Positions 18,791 to 26,921 of a stretch of DNA of 33,076 nt are shown here, piece by piece. The stretch lies in the NCBI GenBank assembly GCA_021158185.1, contig JAGGVC010000090.1, positions 1 through 33,076 on the forward strand, read 5' to 3'. Made by a program: the position numbers and the translations under genes. The stretch is from a bacterium (GTDB lineage Bacteria; 4484-113; JAGGVC01). The notes under the pieces were generated by a model. The model was not told the DNA's origin and made no database searches. It worked only from the letters and a program-made list of their open reading frames with translations. The first letter of the stretch is position 1; every line of letters starts with the position of its first letter.

Positions 18791-18930
18791 AACGACTTTT
18801 CTGATTCACCTATCCTGGTTGCCATATTCCTGGGTCTGCAGCTTCAATGCCCGCATCGCACATAGTCCTACGCCACATACAACCGAGCACCGCGTTGACG
18901 GCCGGGGTTGGAAGAAACGGTAAAACGCGC

Positions 18931-18959
18931 TTGACAGTCGCGGCACCATCACATATCAT
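18931..18959 (+). promoter_or_regulatory. Predicted sigma70-type promoter TTGACA-N17-TATCAT
   Basis: TTGACA 18931-18936, 17-nt spacer, TATCAT 18954-18959; about 56 nt upstream of ATG at 19016. Confidence 0.7.
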
Positions 18960-19015
18960 ACGTTATGTTATTTGCGATGGCATTTAACAGGAAACGGTTA
19001 CATAAGGAAGGAATC

Positions 19016-19987
19016 ATGCTGAAAAAAATTCTCCAAACTGGCTTGGTGCATTTCATTCTGATCATCGCTCTGCTCCTCGTGGTGAATACAGGCCGTGGCC
19101 AGTCTCAGGACTTGAATGGACAGAACCCCCCAGAAGATGCTAGCTCTGGTAAAAGCGAACATCCCGGACTACTAATCCTGTCCCACGGCGCTCCCATGCC
19201 TCTGTGGAACGGTCCGGTCCATGCATTCGTCGATAGGGTGAGAGAGCTAAACGAAAAAGAGAAGGCGTTCCACAGCATTGAAGGCGCTTTCCTGGAATTT
19301 GCCCAGCCCGATGCCGCGTCGGGAATCGAAAAATTGGAAGCCGCAGGATGCGACCGCATTATCGTGGTTCCTCTCTTCATCGCCGCCTCGTCACATAGCC
19401 ACTTTGATGTGCCCGCAGTGCTCGGGCTTTATACATCGCCGGAAATCCTGCAGGTGCTTGAGGAAGAAGGCGCTCGCGTGGCTCATCCCAAGGTGCCCGT
19501 TACCATCACCCAAACCCTGAGCGAAGGAGACATTCTGGACCGTTTTGCGCGAGACGAAGTTCGCGTTCTGTCGAAGGACCCTGCCAACGAAGCCGTCGTC
19601 CTTCTGGCTCACGGATGCCCTGATCACCACCGACTCGTGGACAGGATGACTCGTCGCGTGGCCACGTATTGCTGCGGCAAGAGCGGGATCGACTATGCGG
19701 ACTGGGTCTATTGCGGCTTCGGCCAGCCCTACCCGGAAGAGGCTGTTTTGGCCCTGCTCCGGGCAAGCAAATGCAAGCGACGCGTCCTAATTATCGGACT
19801 TTATGTTTCCAGCTCGGCGGAGTTGATTCACGAGTACGCCATGAAAGGCGCTTCGCGTCACATGGGAATGCAATTCGAAAATCCGCTTGAGGAAGCGGAA
19901 ATCGTGTGCTCGACCAAAAGCTTGGTGGACTACCCAGCCACGGCGGACTGGGTTCTTCAAACCGCGGCCAACGCGCTTGAACCGTAA
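19016..19987 (+). CDS. Exported CbiX/sirohydrochlorin chelatase-like protein
   Basis: Signal MLKKILQTGLVHFILIIALLLVVNTGRGQSQ; LLILSHGAPMPLWNGPVHAFVDRV, IIVVPLFIAASSHSHFDVPAVLG, AVVLLAHGCPDHHRLVDRM, VLIIGLYVSSSAELIHEY. Confidence 0.78.
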   Translation: MLKKILQTGLVHFILIIALLLVVNTGRGQSQDLNGQNPPEDASSGKSEHPGLLILSHGAPMPLWNGPVHAFVDRVRELNEKEKAFHSIEGAFLEFAQPDAASGIEKLEAAGCDRIIVVPLFIAASSHSHFDVPAVLGLYTSPEILQVLEEEGARVAHPKVPVTITQTLSEGDILDRFARDEVRVLSKDPANEAVVLLAHGCPDHHRLVDRMTRRVATYCCGKSGIDYADWVYCGFGQPYPEEAVLALLRASKCKRRVLIIGLYVSSSAELIHEYAMKGASRHMGMQFENPLEEAEIVCSTKSLVDYPATADWVLQTAANALEP

Positions 19988-20000
19988 CCGCCTCCTGGAC

Positions 20001-20037
20001 GTTGCATCCGCGCGCGATGGCGGATGAGGATTGAAAC
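20001..20037. repeat. Solitary 37-bp CRISPR-repeat-like sequence GTTGCATCCGCGCGCGATGGCGGATGAGGATTGAAAC
   Basis: 37 nt, internal CATCCGC...GCGGATG 7-bp dyad, ATTGAAAC terminus; no second copy nearby. Confidence 0.45.
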
Positions 20038-20042
20038 CCGAT

Positions 20043-20198
20043 CTATGCGATGTAAGTGTGCGCCATTTCCCGCACGTCTGGATCGTCCAACTTGCTCAAT
20101 CGCCGAAAGGCCTTCAAATGATCCGCAGCCCTTTTCATGATCGCCTGAAATACGCGTTTTCCAGCGTCATTGACAAATGAGCCTACAGCGGGTATCAT
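20043..20198 (-). pseudogene. 51-aa ORF, possible C-terminal remnant of a ferritin-like (DUF2202-type) protein
   Basis: MIPAVGSFVNDAGKRVFQAIMKRAADHLKAFRRLSKLDDPDVREMAHTYIA read on minus strand; below ORF-track cut-off; no good RBS. Confidence 0.3.
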
Positions 20199-20247
20199 TT
20201 CCTTAACAGTTCAGGCACCACCGGCGGCATTCGAATTGGAGGAGCAT

Positions 20248-20514
20248 ATGAAAACGTTGCATCCTGCAGGAATCGTCGTTGCTGTAGCATTTGTAATTGT
20301 TCTTGCGGCACTGATCATCTCGTGTGACAGGGGGAGTGCGAAGCACTCGGGCAAAGCTTTCACTCACAAGCCTACGTGGCACATCGAAACCGTCGACAGC
20401 GATGGCAATGTGGGCAAGTATACATCGATTGCGCTTGATTCGGGAGGATACCCGCACATTAGCTACTGGGACGAAACAAACAATGCTCTCAAGTATGCGT
20501 ACTGGGGTCCGTAA
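20248..20514 (+). CDS. Short lipoprotein with a single SIALDSGGYPHISYWDETNNALKYAYW repeat; probably a truncated member of a repeat family
   Basis: GGAGGAG RBS, ATG at 20248, lipobox-like LIISC, one repeat unit then stop. Confidence 0.6.
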   Translation: MKTLHPAGIVVAVAFVIVLAALIISCDRGSAKHSGKAFTHKPTWHIETVDSDGNVGKYTSIALDSGGYPHISYWDETNNALKYAYWGP

Positions 20515-20551
20515 GTTCCGAAGCCAATTGTGTAGCGCCGGACTCCAGTAG

Positions 20552-20657
20552 CACAGACGTCCCGTCTGTGTCGTTGAATGTTCACAAGCGAGACGCTCGT
20601 GCTCCTTGCTGGAAGCCTGTGCTACATGCGAAAACATTCCGAGGCTTAAATCCTCGG
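20552..20657. repeat. Composite island of four palindromes/half-palindromes
   Basis: CACAGACG-TCC-CGTCTGTG (20552-20570); CACAAGCG-AGA-CGCTCGTG (20583-20601, one mismatch); degenerate ...GCT-GGA-AGCCTGTG (to 20621); CCGAGG-N7-CCTCGG (20639-20657). Confidence 0.7.
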
Positions 20658-20727
20658 CTCCACTGTGTCTGCAACAATACGCCGTCCGCTCCATCGCCCC
20701 ATTCACGCCAAACATCCCTCCGCCGCT

Positions 20728-21186
20728 CTATTCGGGGATTTCGGTTTCCGATTCGGATTTGATCCGGAATTCTTCTTTCGTTCCCAGTTCGAGCCTGACG
20801 ATCTTGACGTTCGAAATCTGCTTGCCTACGCCTTGCATCTTGAAGTGGTTCTTGATCCTTTGTGCAAGCGCATCGTCGTTAGGTATGCCGATGAAAAACT
20901 CGACGGGTTTCTTGGTTTTCGTATCGTAGCGCGAAGCAAAGCTTACGAGCACCGTTCGAATTCCGCGATCATCCATATCTTCAGGCGTTATTGCGAGCCC
21001 CAGAGACCTTTCATCATCGGGGCTGACCGCTATCAGATCGGGCGGGTAGCCGTCGCACGGCGGAGGAGCAGCAAGCCTGACCGGATTCGGACGCAGGAGA
21101 TGTGTTATCTCGTACTTGATCGACTGAAGGTATCCTGCAAGCGCCCACGCAAGTTTGGTTCTGTAATCAATCTCCACGACAATCAC
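20728..21186 (-). CDS. Hypothetical protein
   Basis: Intact ORF with AGGAG upstream of GTG 21177 (alternative start GTG 21186); no family recognised. Confidence 0.6.
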   Translation of the reverse strand: MIVVEIDYRTKLAWALAGYLQSIKYEITHLLRPNPVRLAAPPPCDGYPPDLIAVSPDDERSLGLAITPEDMDDRGIRTVLVSFASRYDTKTKKPVEFFIGIPNDDALAQRIKNHFKMQGVGKQISNVKIVRLELGTKEEFRIKSESETEIPE

Positions 21187-21239
21187 TCCTGTTTACACAA
21201 ATGCCGCTCGCCCTGGCAGGTGCTGCGGCGCATACTAAT

Positions 21240-24185
21240 TCACTCGTCCGGCTCATCGTCCCGTTTCATCCGTCGGAGTTTCGACAGGCGCTCCTTGGCG
21301 CGCACGTGATAGCTGCCGGACGCGCGCGCGTCTATATCATCGGCGCGATCACGGCTCCACTTGACTTCTCCCTCATCCGCGGGTGCGCGCTTTTTCGCAG
21401 GTTCGCGCGTACGCGCGCGCGACATCTCGTCAACGTGCGCTGTCCGATCTTCCGGCGCGGCCTCGGTCTCACGCTCGCCTGCGCTTGGAATCCCCAGCCG
21501 TTCACGGACGATCCTGCTTCTTTCGGCAAGACGCCTGATGGACAGATTCTCGCGGATCAACCCGCGCCTTATGCGCGCCTGCCTAAGCCTTGCGCTGTAT
21601 TCACCCCAGGAATCAGCTGCCATTCCGAGATACTCTCTGCTCCACATCATTCTTCGAACTGCGATGTCGAGAAGCCAGAGGTACATCGCGATCAGCACCA
21701 GCAGTTCCCACGCGGGATAATGCTGAACCTGGGGAACGCGCCCCTTGCCGAATATATCCTCACCCGTCAGATTCAGGTTGCTGCCAATCGCCGCAAGCTT
21801 GCTTAAGATAAACGTATCTGCGCCGAGCTTTTTGTACTCCGGCGAATAGCTCACGGCCAGCCCCGCCGTAGCGGACGCCGTCCCGTCCTCGGATGTCGCG
21901 ATCACGTTGACCAGGTAAGTGCCGTTTTCGTCTATGGGGAACTCTCCCGTATATTTGCCCACGCCGACTTGCCTTAAGGGAACGGTCGATTCCTCCATAT
22001 CCGGGCCGACGATGTGCGCATCGACACCAGATAGGTTCGTACTGCCGCCCATCTCCTCGAGCACTTCCATCGCGATTACCCCGCGATCGCCGTCGAGATC
22101 GACGCGCGCGCGGTATCCCGGCGCCTGCGCGGCCGCACTCGCAGTCCTTAAAAGCGACGTCCAGAATTTCTCGTAGCCATCCCAGGAGAGCCAGTGCGCC
22201 GCCCACCTGTTCTTCGCATCGCTCGTAAAAGCCGCGCTCTTTCCAAGTCCGTAGCGCCATATCGAAAAGAGCGGATCGGCCATCGGCGTACGAAGCGGCG
22301 TTTCCGCTGTGGGTTTTTCGCTCGCAGCCACATATCCAAGGAGAGACGGAGCATTGCCCCATTCTATCCCTTCAATCAGCGCGTTCGGGCTTGACGGAAT
22401 CGCTGCGAATTCCGTCTCGATAATCGTGCCCTTGTTCGCCATAAACGTTTCGCGCGTGAAGATGCGCGGCAGATCGTAAGGATCGTCGGTGAAATAGCTG
22501 TTGCCGCCGCCTCTTTCTGCGATAAATTGCATAAAAGAGAGATCCGCATCGCCGCCGATCCCGACCGTGGTCACCGTCACGCCGCCGTCCACAAGCTTAT
22601 CTACAATTCCACTGAAATCGCCGGGAGCGGACATCCCATCCGAGAGAAGAATCACATGCTTCGACTTTGCATCTATTTCCCTCAGGGCCTTCTCTGCGGC
22701 TGTGAGCGCGGGGTAAATCTCGGTTCCGCCGCCCGCGACGATCCGGCGGATCTTTGAAATAGCAGCTTCCCTGTCCAGGTCGCGCTCAGGCTGTATCACC
22801 CATTTGGGCAGGCTGTCGAACGTGAGCACTCCCACGTAGTCGCTCTTCTCGGAAATCTCGACGACGGCGATGCACGCCTCGCGCGCGAGCGCGATCTTCT
22901 CGTAGCCACCGTAGGAAACGGACATCGAGCCGCTGCTGTCCACGAGAAGTATAATCGCCATATTCGGCGAGAGAGCGTGCCTCCTGAAGTCCATCGTTAC
23001 CGGCAGCGCCTCTTCGATTTTCGTCTTGTAGTAGCCGCCCGGGCCGAAACTGTCCTCGCCTCCGATCATGATCAGTCCGTGCCCGAAATCGCGCACCGCG
23101 GCTGCAATCTGATCCATCTGCATTTCGCCGAGATGATGCGCGGGGATAGAAGAAAGGACAACGGTATCGTAGGAAAGCCATTCGGGAAGGCTCGTCGGCA
23201 GCGACTGCGCGTTGAGCCTTACCGTGTCGATCTCGTGTGCATTGAGAGTATTGTCGAGAACGCCCGTATCGGAAGGATCATCGCTAGCGATCAGGACGCC
23301 CGCGCGCCCCGCGACGCGCGTGAAGGCAAAAGCGCGGTTATTTTCAAGCGTCGTGTCGGATTCCGCTTCAATTGCGACTGCAAAGCTGTGGAAACCCGGC
23401 TCAAGCCCGCTTACCGGAAAGCTGAAGGAGTTCTTGCCGCTGTCGAGCGCGATCTGAGATTCGCCGAAATACTCGCCATCAACAAGAAGAATCACCCTCG
23501 CATTCTGATCAACCGTGCTCGCAAACACCATTCGGAGGCCCACGGTCTCTCCCTCACCAACGCCGGACGGCGCATAAAGCATATCTATCTCGGCCTCGTC
23601 GTCGTACTCGGGTGAAAGCTGAACGGTAACGAGGTCCACGCCTTCCTGAACGGCATTCATCGCCTCTCCCACAACGTCGCCAAGATTCTCCGCCCCGTCG
23701 GTTATCAGAACGACGCGCTTCATGATGCCGGGCGGAAGGCTCGTTGCGGCAAGCCTCAAACCGTCCGCAAGGTTCGTATAATTGCCCGCGATTTCACTCT
23801 CGCGCGTGAGCACCATCGCCGGTGAAATCGCGCTTGCAGGAAAAAGCTCGATGGCACCCTCCTTGCCCACCGCGACCAGCCCGACGAGATCGTCCTTCGG
23901 CTTGTCCTTGATCGTTTCCGCGATGCGCGCAAGGGCATCATCTCGCAGATCAGCGGGGATGCTGTCGGAAACATCCATAACGAACATCACGCCCATGCGA
24001 TCTACAGGACGGCTCCACCGCGCGCCCGCGAGTGCCAAAACGAGAAGAACAAGGATGATCAGGCGTATTGCAAGCGACAGAACACGCTGAAAACCTGAAA
24101 GGTGTGAAAAGGAGTGCTTCGCCCAGAGATATATCGGTACTGCGAGAAGAAGCAGCCAAAGCGCGTTTGGATAGAGAATCGTCAT
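21240..24185 (-). CDS. Large membrane VWA-domain protein with glutamine-amidotransferase-like region and charged C-terminal tail
   Basis: N-terminal TM region, VMFVMDVSDSIPADLRDDALA (VWA), GHGLIMIGGEDSFGPGGYYKTKIEEALPV, second VWA ILLVDSSGSMSVSYGGYEKIALAREA...LLSDGMSAPGDF, C-terminal TM. Confidence 0.88.
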   Translation of the reverse strand: MTILYPNALWLLLLAVPIYLWAKHSFSHLSGFQRVLSLAIRLIILVLLVLALAGARWSRPVDRMGVMFVMDVSDSIPADLRDDALARIAETIKDKPKDDLVGLVAVGKEGAIELFPASAISPAMVLTRESEIAGNYTNLADGLRLAATSLPPGIMKRVVLITDGAENLGDVVGEAMNAVQEGVDLVTVQLSPEYDDEAEIDMLYAPSGVGEGETVGLRMVFASTVDQNARVILLVDGEYFGESQIALDSGKNSFSFPVSGLEPGFHSFAVAIEAESDTTLENNRAFAFTRVAGRAGVLIASDDPSDTGVLDNTLNAHEIDTVRLNAQSLPTSLPEWLSYDTVVLSSIPAHHLGEMQMDQIAAAVRDFGHGLIMIGGEDSFGPGGYYKTKIEEALPVTMDFRRHALSPNMAIILLVDSSGSMSVSYGGYEKIALAREACIAVVEISEKSDYVGVLTFDSLPKWVIQPERDLDREAAISKIRRIVAGGGTEIYPALTAAEKALREIDAKSKHVILLSDGMSAPGDFSGIVDKLVDGGVTVTTVGIGGDADLSFMQFIAERGGGNSYFTDDPYDLPRIFTRETFMANKGTIIETEFAAIPSSPNALIEGIEWGNAPSLLGYVAASEKPTAETPLRTPMADPLFSIWRYGLGKSAAFTSDAKNRWAAHWLSWDGYEKFWTSLLRTASAAAQAPGYRARVDLDGDRGVIAMEVLEEMGGSTNLSGVDAHIVGPDMEESTVPLRQVGVGKYTGEFPIDENGTYLVNVIATSEDGTASATAGLAVSYSPEYKKLGADTFILSKLAAIGSNLNLTGEDIFGKGRVPQVQHYPAWELLVLIAMYLWLLDIAVRRMMWSREYLGMAADSWGEYSARLRQARIRRGLIRENLSIRRLAERSRIVRERLGIPSAGERETEAAPEDRTAHVDEMSRARTREPAKKRAPADEGEVKWSRDRADDIDARASGSYHVRAKERLSKLRRMKRDDEPDE

Positions 24186-24377
24186 CCGCAATCAACCATT
24201 CTTGTCGGAATCATCACAGGATAATTCTACCAGCTTTCGGACTGCCTGCCCAAAACTGCGGAAGGATCACGATACAGTATGAGATTGATCTGGGTAGTAA
24301 TTGCTCGCTCATTTAGAAAAATGCAGAAATGCCAAATGCCCGGCAGATCGTGCATAATGGAAATGAGCCAAAAGAAT

Positions 24378-24407
24378 TTGACTAATTAGCCTCGGCGAGT
24401 GTAGAAT
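24378..24407 (+). promoter_or_regulatory. Predicted promoter TTGACT-N18-TAGAAT upstream of purE
   Basis: TTGACT 24378-24383, 18-nt spacer, TAGAAT 24402-24407. Confidence 0.45.
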
Positions 24408-24472
24408 AAAGTTGATTATTCCCATTACTGAACTCCCCGCCGGGGTTGAGTTCAAATCGAAGGGTTATTCAA

Positions 24473-24958
24473 GTGGACCGCATCGTCGGCGTCTTCGCCG
24501 GTTCAAAAAGCGATATTCCAAGACTTGAAAAAGGACTTGGCATTCTCGATGAACTAGGCATATCGTACAGACTTACGATATGCAGCGCGCACCGCGATCC
24601 TGAACGGCTCAGGGAATCCGTGAAGGTTTGCGAAAAGGAAGGCGCTGTCGTCTACATAGCCGTCGCAGGTCTCGCCGCTCACCTGCCGGGCGTGATAGCC
24701 TCGATGACGATCAAGCCGGTTATCGGGGTTCCGATCGACGCGGCTCTGGGCGGACTCGATTCGCTGCTTTCCATCGTTCAGATGCCGCCGGGTGTACCGG
24801 TCGCAGCAGTGGGAGTTGACAATTCACGTAACGCCGCGCTTCTTGCAGCTGAAATTATTGCAACGAGCGACGGGAATGTCGCGGAAAAGCTCTCCCTTTT
24901 CCGCGAGAAGGCGCGCGATTCCGCGCGCGCGGACAATCAGGCGCAAGGCGGATCTTAA
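24473..24958 (+). CDS. purE: 5-(carboxyamino)imidazole ribonucleotide mutase PurE
   Basis: VGVFAGSKSDIPRLEKGLGILDELGISYRLTICSAHRDPERL...AVAGLAAHLPGVIASMTIKPVIGVPIDAALGGLDSLLSIVQMPPGVPVAAVGVDNSRNAALLA; GTG 24473 has GAAGG upstream; ORF track start is TTG 24446. Confidence 0.93.
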   Translation: MDRIVGVFAGSKSDIPRLEKGLGILDELGISYRLTICSAHRDPERLRESVKVCEKEGAVVYIAVAGLAAHLPGVIASMTIKPVIGVPIDAALGGLDSLLSIVQMPPGVPVAAVGVDNSRNAALLAAEIIATSDGNVAEKLSLFREKARDSARADNQAQGGS

Positions 24959-25032
24959 GAATCACCCCAATAAGATCCCGTCGCCAAATGTGATTTAAGT
25001 CTCCATCAATCTAATTTTTCGGAGTGATTTGA

Positions 25033-26820
25033 ATGATCGAAAGATACACACGCACGAATATGAAGCGTATCTTCAGCGAACAGAACAAGTTCAAGTGCTG
25101 GCTGGATGTAGAGCTCGCGGCAATCAATGGATGGGAGTCCTTGGGGCGCATCCCAAAGGGAACCTACAGCCGCATCAAGAAAAAGGCCAAGTTTACACTG
25201 CGCGGCATCCAGGAAGTTGAAAAGGTGACCAATCACGATGTCGTTGCATTCACAACCGAGGTTGCAAAGCATGTTGGCGAAGATTCGAAGTGGATTCACC
25301 TCGGACTTACATCGAACGACATTGTGGATACCGCGCAGGCTCTTATCCTCAAAGAAGCATCGGACGCGGTAATCGGCGAAGTCGAATCGCTGATCAAGGT
25401 TTTGAAGGATCTCGCCCTCAAGCACAAGGACACGATAATGATGGGCAGAACGCACGGGGTTCATGCCGAGCCGACCACATTCGGCATCAAGATCGCCGTC
25501 TGGTACGACGAAATGCAGAGGAATCTCGCGCGCCTTAAAGATGCACGCGATGGTGTTGCGGTGGGCAAGATGAGCGGCGCCGTCGGCAATTTCGCACACT
25601 GCCCACCCGCCCTCGAAGAAACGGTGATGAGGGATCTCGGCATCAAGCCCGCACCAGCATCGAGCCAAGTTGTTCAACGAGACAGGCATGCGACGCTTAT
25701 GTTCTCGCTCGCAGTGCTCGGTGGAACGCTCGAAAAGATCGCCGTCACGCTGCGCGGGCTTCAACGCTCGGAGATCGCAGAGATACTCGAACCGTTCGCA
25801 AGGGGCCAGAAGGGATCGAGCGCAATGCCTCACAAGCGGAACCCGATCACTCTCGAAAGAATTACGGGGCTCTCAAGGCTCCTCCGAGGAAACGCACTCG
25901 CGGCGTGTGAAAACCAAGCGCTGTGGGACGAGCGCGACATCAGTCACAGTTCGGTCGAGCGCGTGATTCTTGCGGACAGTCTTACTACGGCAGACTACAT
26001 ACTCGACAAGATGATATTCATACTCAGAAACCTTGACGTGAATACGCGAAGGATGGAAGAGAACATCCGCGCTACGAAAGGGCTTCACTTCAGCCAGACC
26101 GTGCTTTTGAAACTAATCGAGAAAGGGCTAATGCGTGAGAAGGCTTACGAAATCATCCAGAGAAACGCTATGAAAACCCATACAGACGACTCACCGTTTT
26201 ACGACAACCTCCTCAAGGATAGCGATCTCATCGGCGTGCTTGATCGGAACGAGCTTGCAGAATGCTTCAGCAACAGACATTTCACAAGATACGCCGATTA
26301 CATACTCGCACGGGTGGGGATCATCGAAGGATTCAAGGATGGAAAGCTCACCCCGCACGGCGAGTCCCGCAGGTCGAAGCAGGAAGCCAAGCCTTCTGCG
26401 CCCCGACCTGCACCCGCAGCAGCCCGACGCAAGGAGATAGTACCTTACAAACCCGTCGACCGGTCATTACCCAAGCGCGAAGATGCCAAACGACCGGTTG
26501 CAGGCGTGCGCGACGAAGAGGCCGCGGATTTATCAGAGCCGAATCGTGAGCGCCCGCCGGAACCACGGAGAACTACAAGGCGCAAGCCTGCAAGGACCCG
26601 CACATCTCCCGGCACAAGCACCAAGCACCAAAGGCAGCCCGTTGACAAGCATCGCTCTGGAAACGAGCCGAGCAAACGACCTCCCGCTGAAAATCCCGCA
26701 GAAGGTAATAATCGCGAATCTCAGCAGTTTGACGACTGGCGGAAGTCCACTGGAAGGAGAAGCGCTGTGGACGCGAACTTCAAGGGCATGCCAAACTTGA
26801 GGCCGAAAAGGAAAAGGTAG
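25033..26820 (+). CDS. purB: Adenylosuccinate lyase PurB with long basic C-terminal extension
   Basis: HLGLTSNDIVDTAQAL, MMGRTHGVHAEPTTFG, GQKGSSAMPHKRNPITLERITGL signature; extension after about residue 440. Confidence 0.95.
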   Translation: MIERYTRTNMKRIFSEQNKFKCWLDVELAAINGWESLGRIPKGTYSRIKKKAKFTLRGIQEVEKVTNHDVVAFTTEVAKHVGEDSKWIHLGLTSNDIVDTAQALILKEASDAVIGEVESLIKVLKDLALKHKDTIMMGRTHGVHAEPTTFGIKIAVWYDEMQRNLARLKDARDGVAVGKMSGAVGNFAHCPPALEETVMRDLGIKPAPASSQVVQRDRHATLMFSLAVLGGTLEKIAVTLRGLQRSEIAEILEPFARGQKGSSAMPHKRNPITLERITGLSRLLRGNALAACENQALWDERDISHSSVERVILADSLTTADYILDKMIFILRNLDVNTRRMEENIRATKGLHFSQTVLLKLIEKGLMREKAYEIIQRNAMKTHTDDSPFYDNLLKDSDLIGVLDRNELAECFSNRHFTRYADYILARVGIIEGFKDGKLTPHGESRRSKQEAKPSAPRPAPAAARRKEIVPYKPVDRSLPKREDAKRPVAGVRDEEAADLSEPNRERPPEPRRTTRRKPARTRTSPGTSTKHQRQPVDKHRSGNEPSKRPPAENPAEGNNRESQQFDDWRKSTGRRSAVDANFKGMPNLRPKRKR

Positions 26821-26921
26821 GATCACCTTCCGAGGGCATTCTCACTCGGCATTCCCGCGAAAGACAAGGGATATCGTCCGAGCGTTAATGCGCGCGGCTT
26901 CAATGCCTGTATAATTGTTAT

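Noticed and set aside
20253-20266. ACGTTGCATCC match to the start of the 37-bp repeat
   Set aside because: Only 11 nt shared, located in the lipoprotein signal-peptide codons; insufficient to call a second repeat
21300-21430. CG-alternating stretches (gcgcgcgcg, gtacgcgcgcgcg)
   Set aside because: Explained by Arg/Ala codons in the charged tail of the VWA protein; too short to argue for Z-DNA
25006-25833. 275-aa minus-strand ORF
   Set aside because: Antisense to purB, no family motifs
26910-26915. TATAAT 6 nt before the GTG of the DHH-like gene, suggesting a leaderless mRNA
   Set aside because: No convincing -35 hexamer and the -10 is too near the start codon to be used without transcript data
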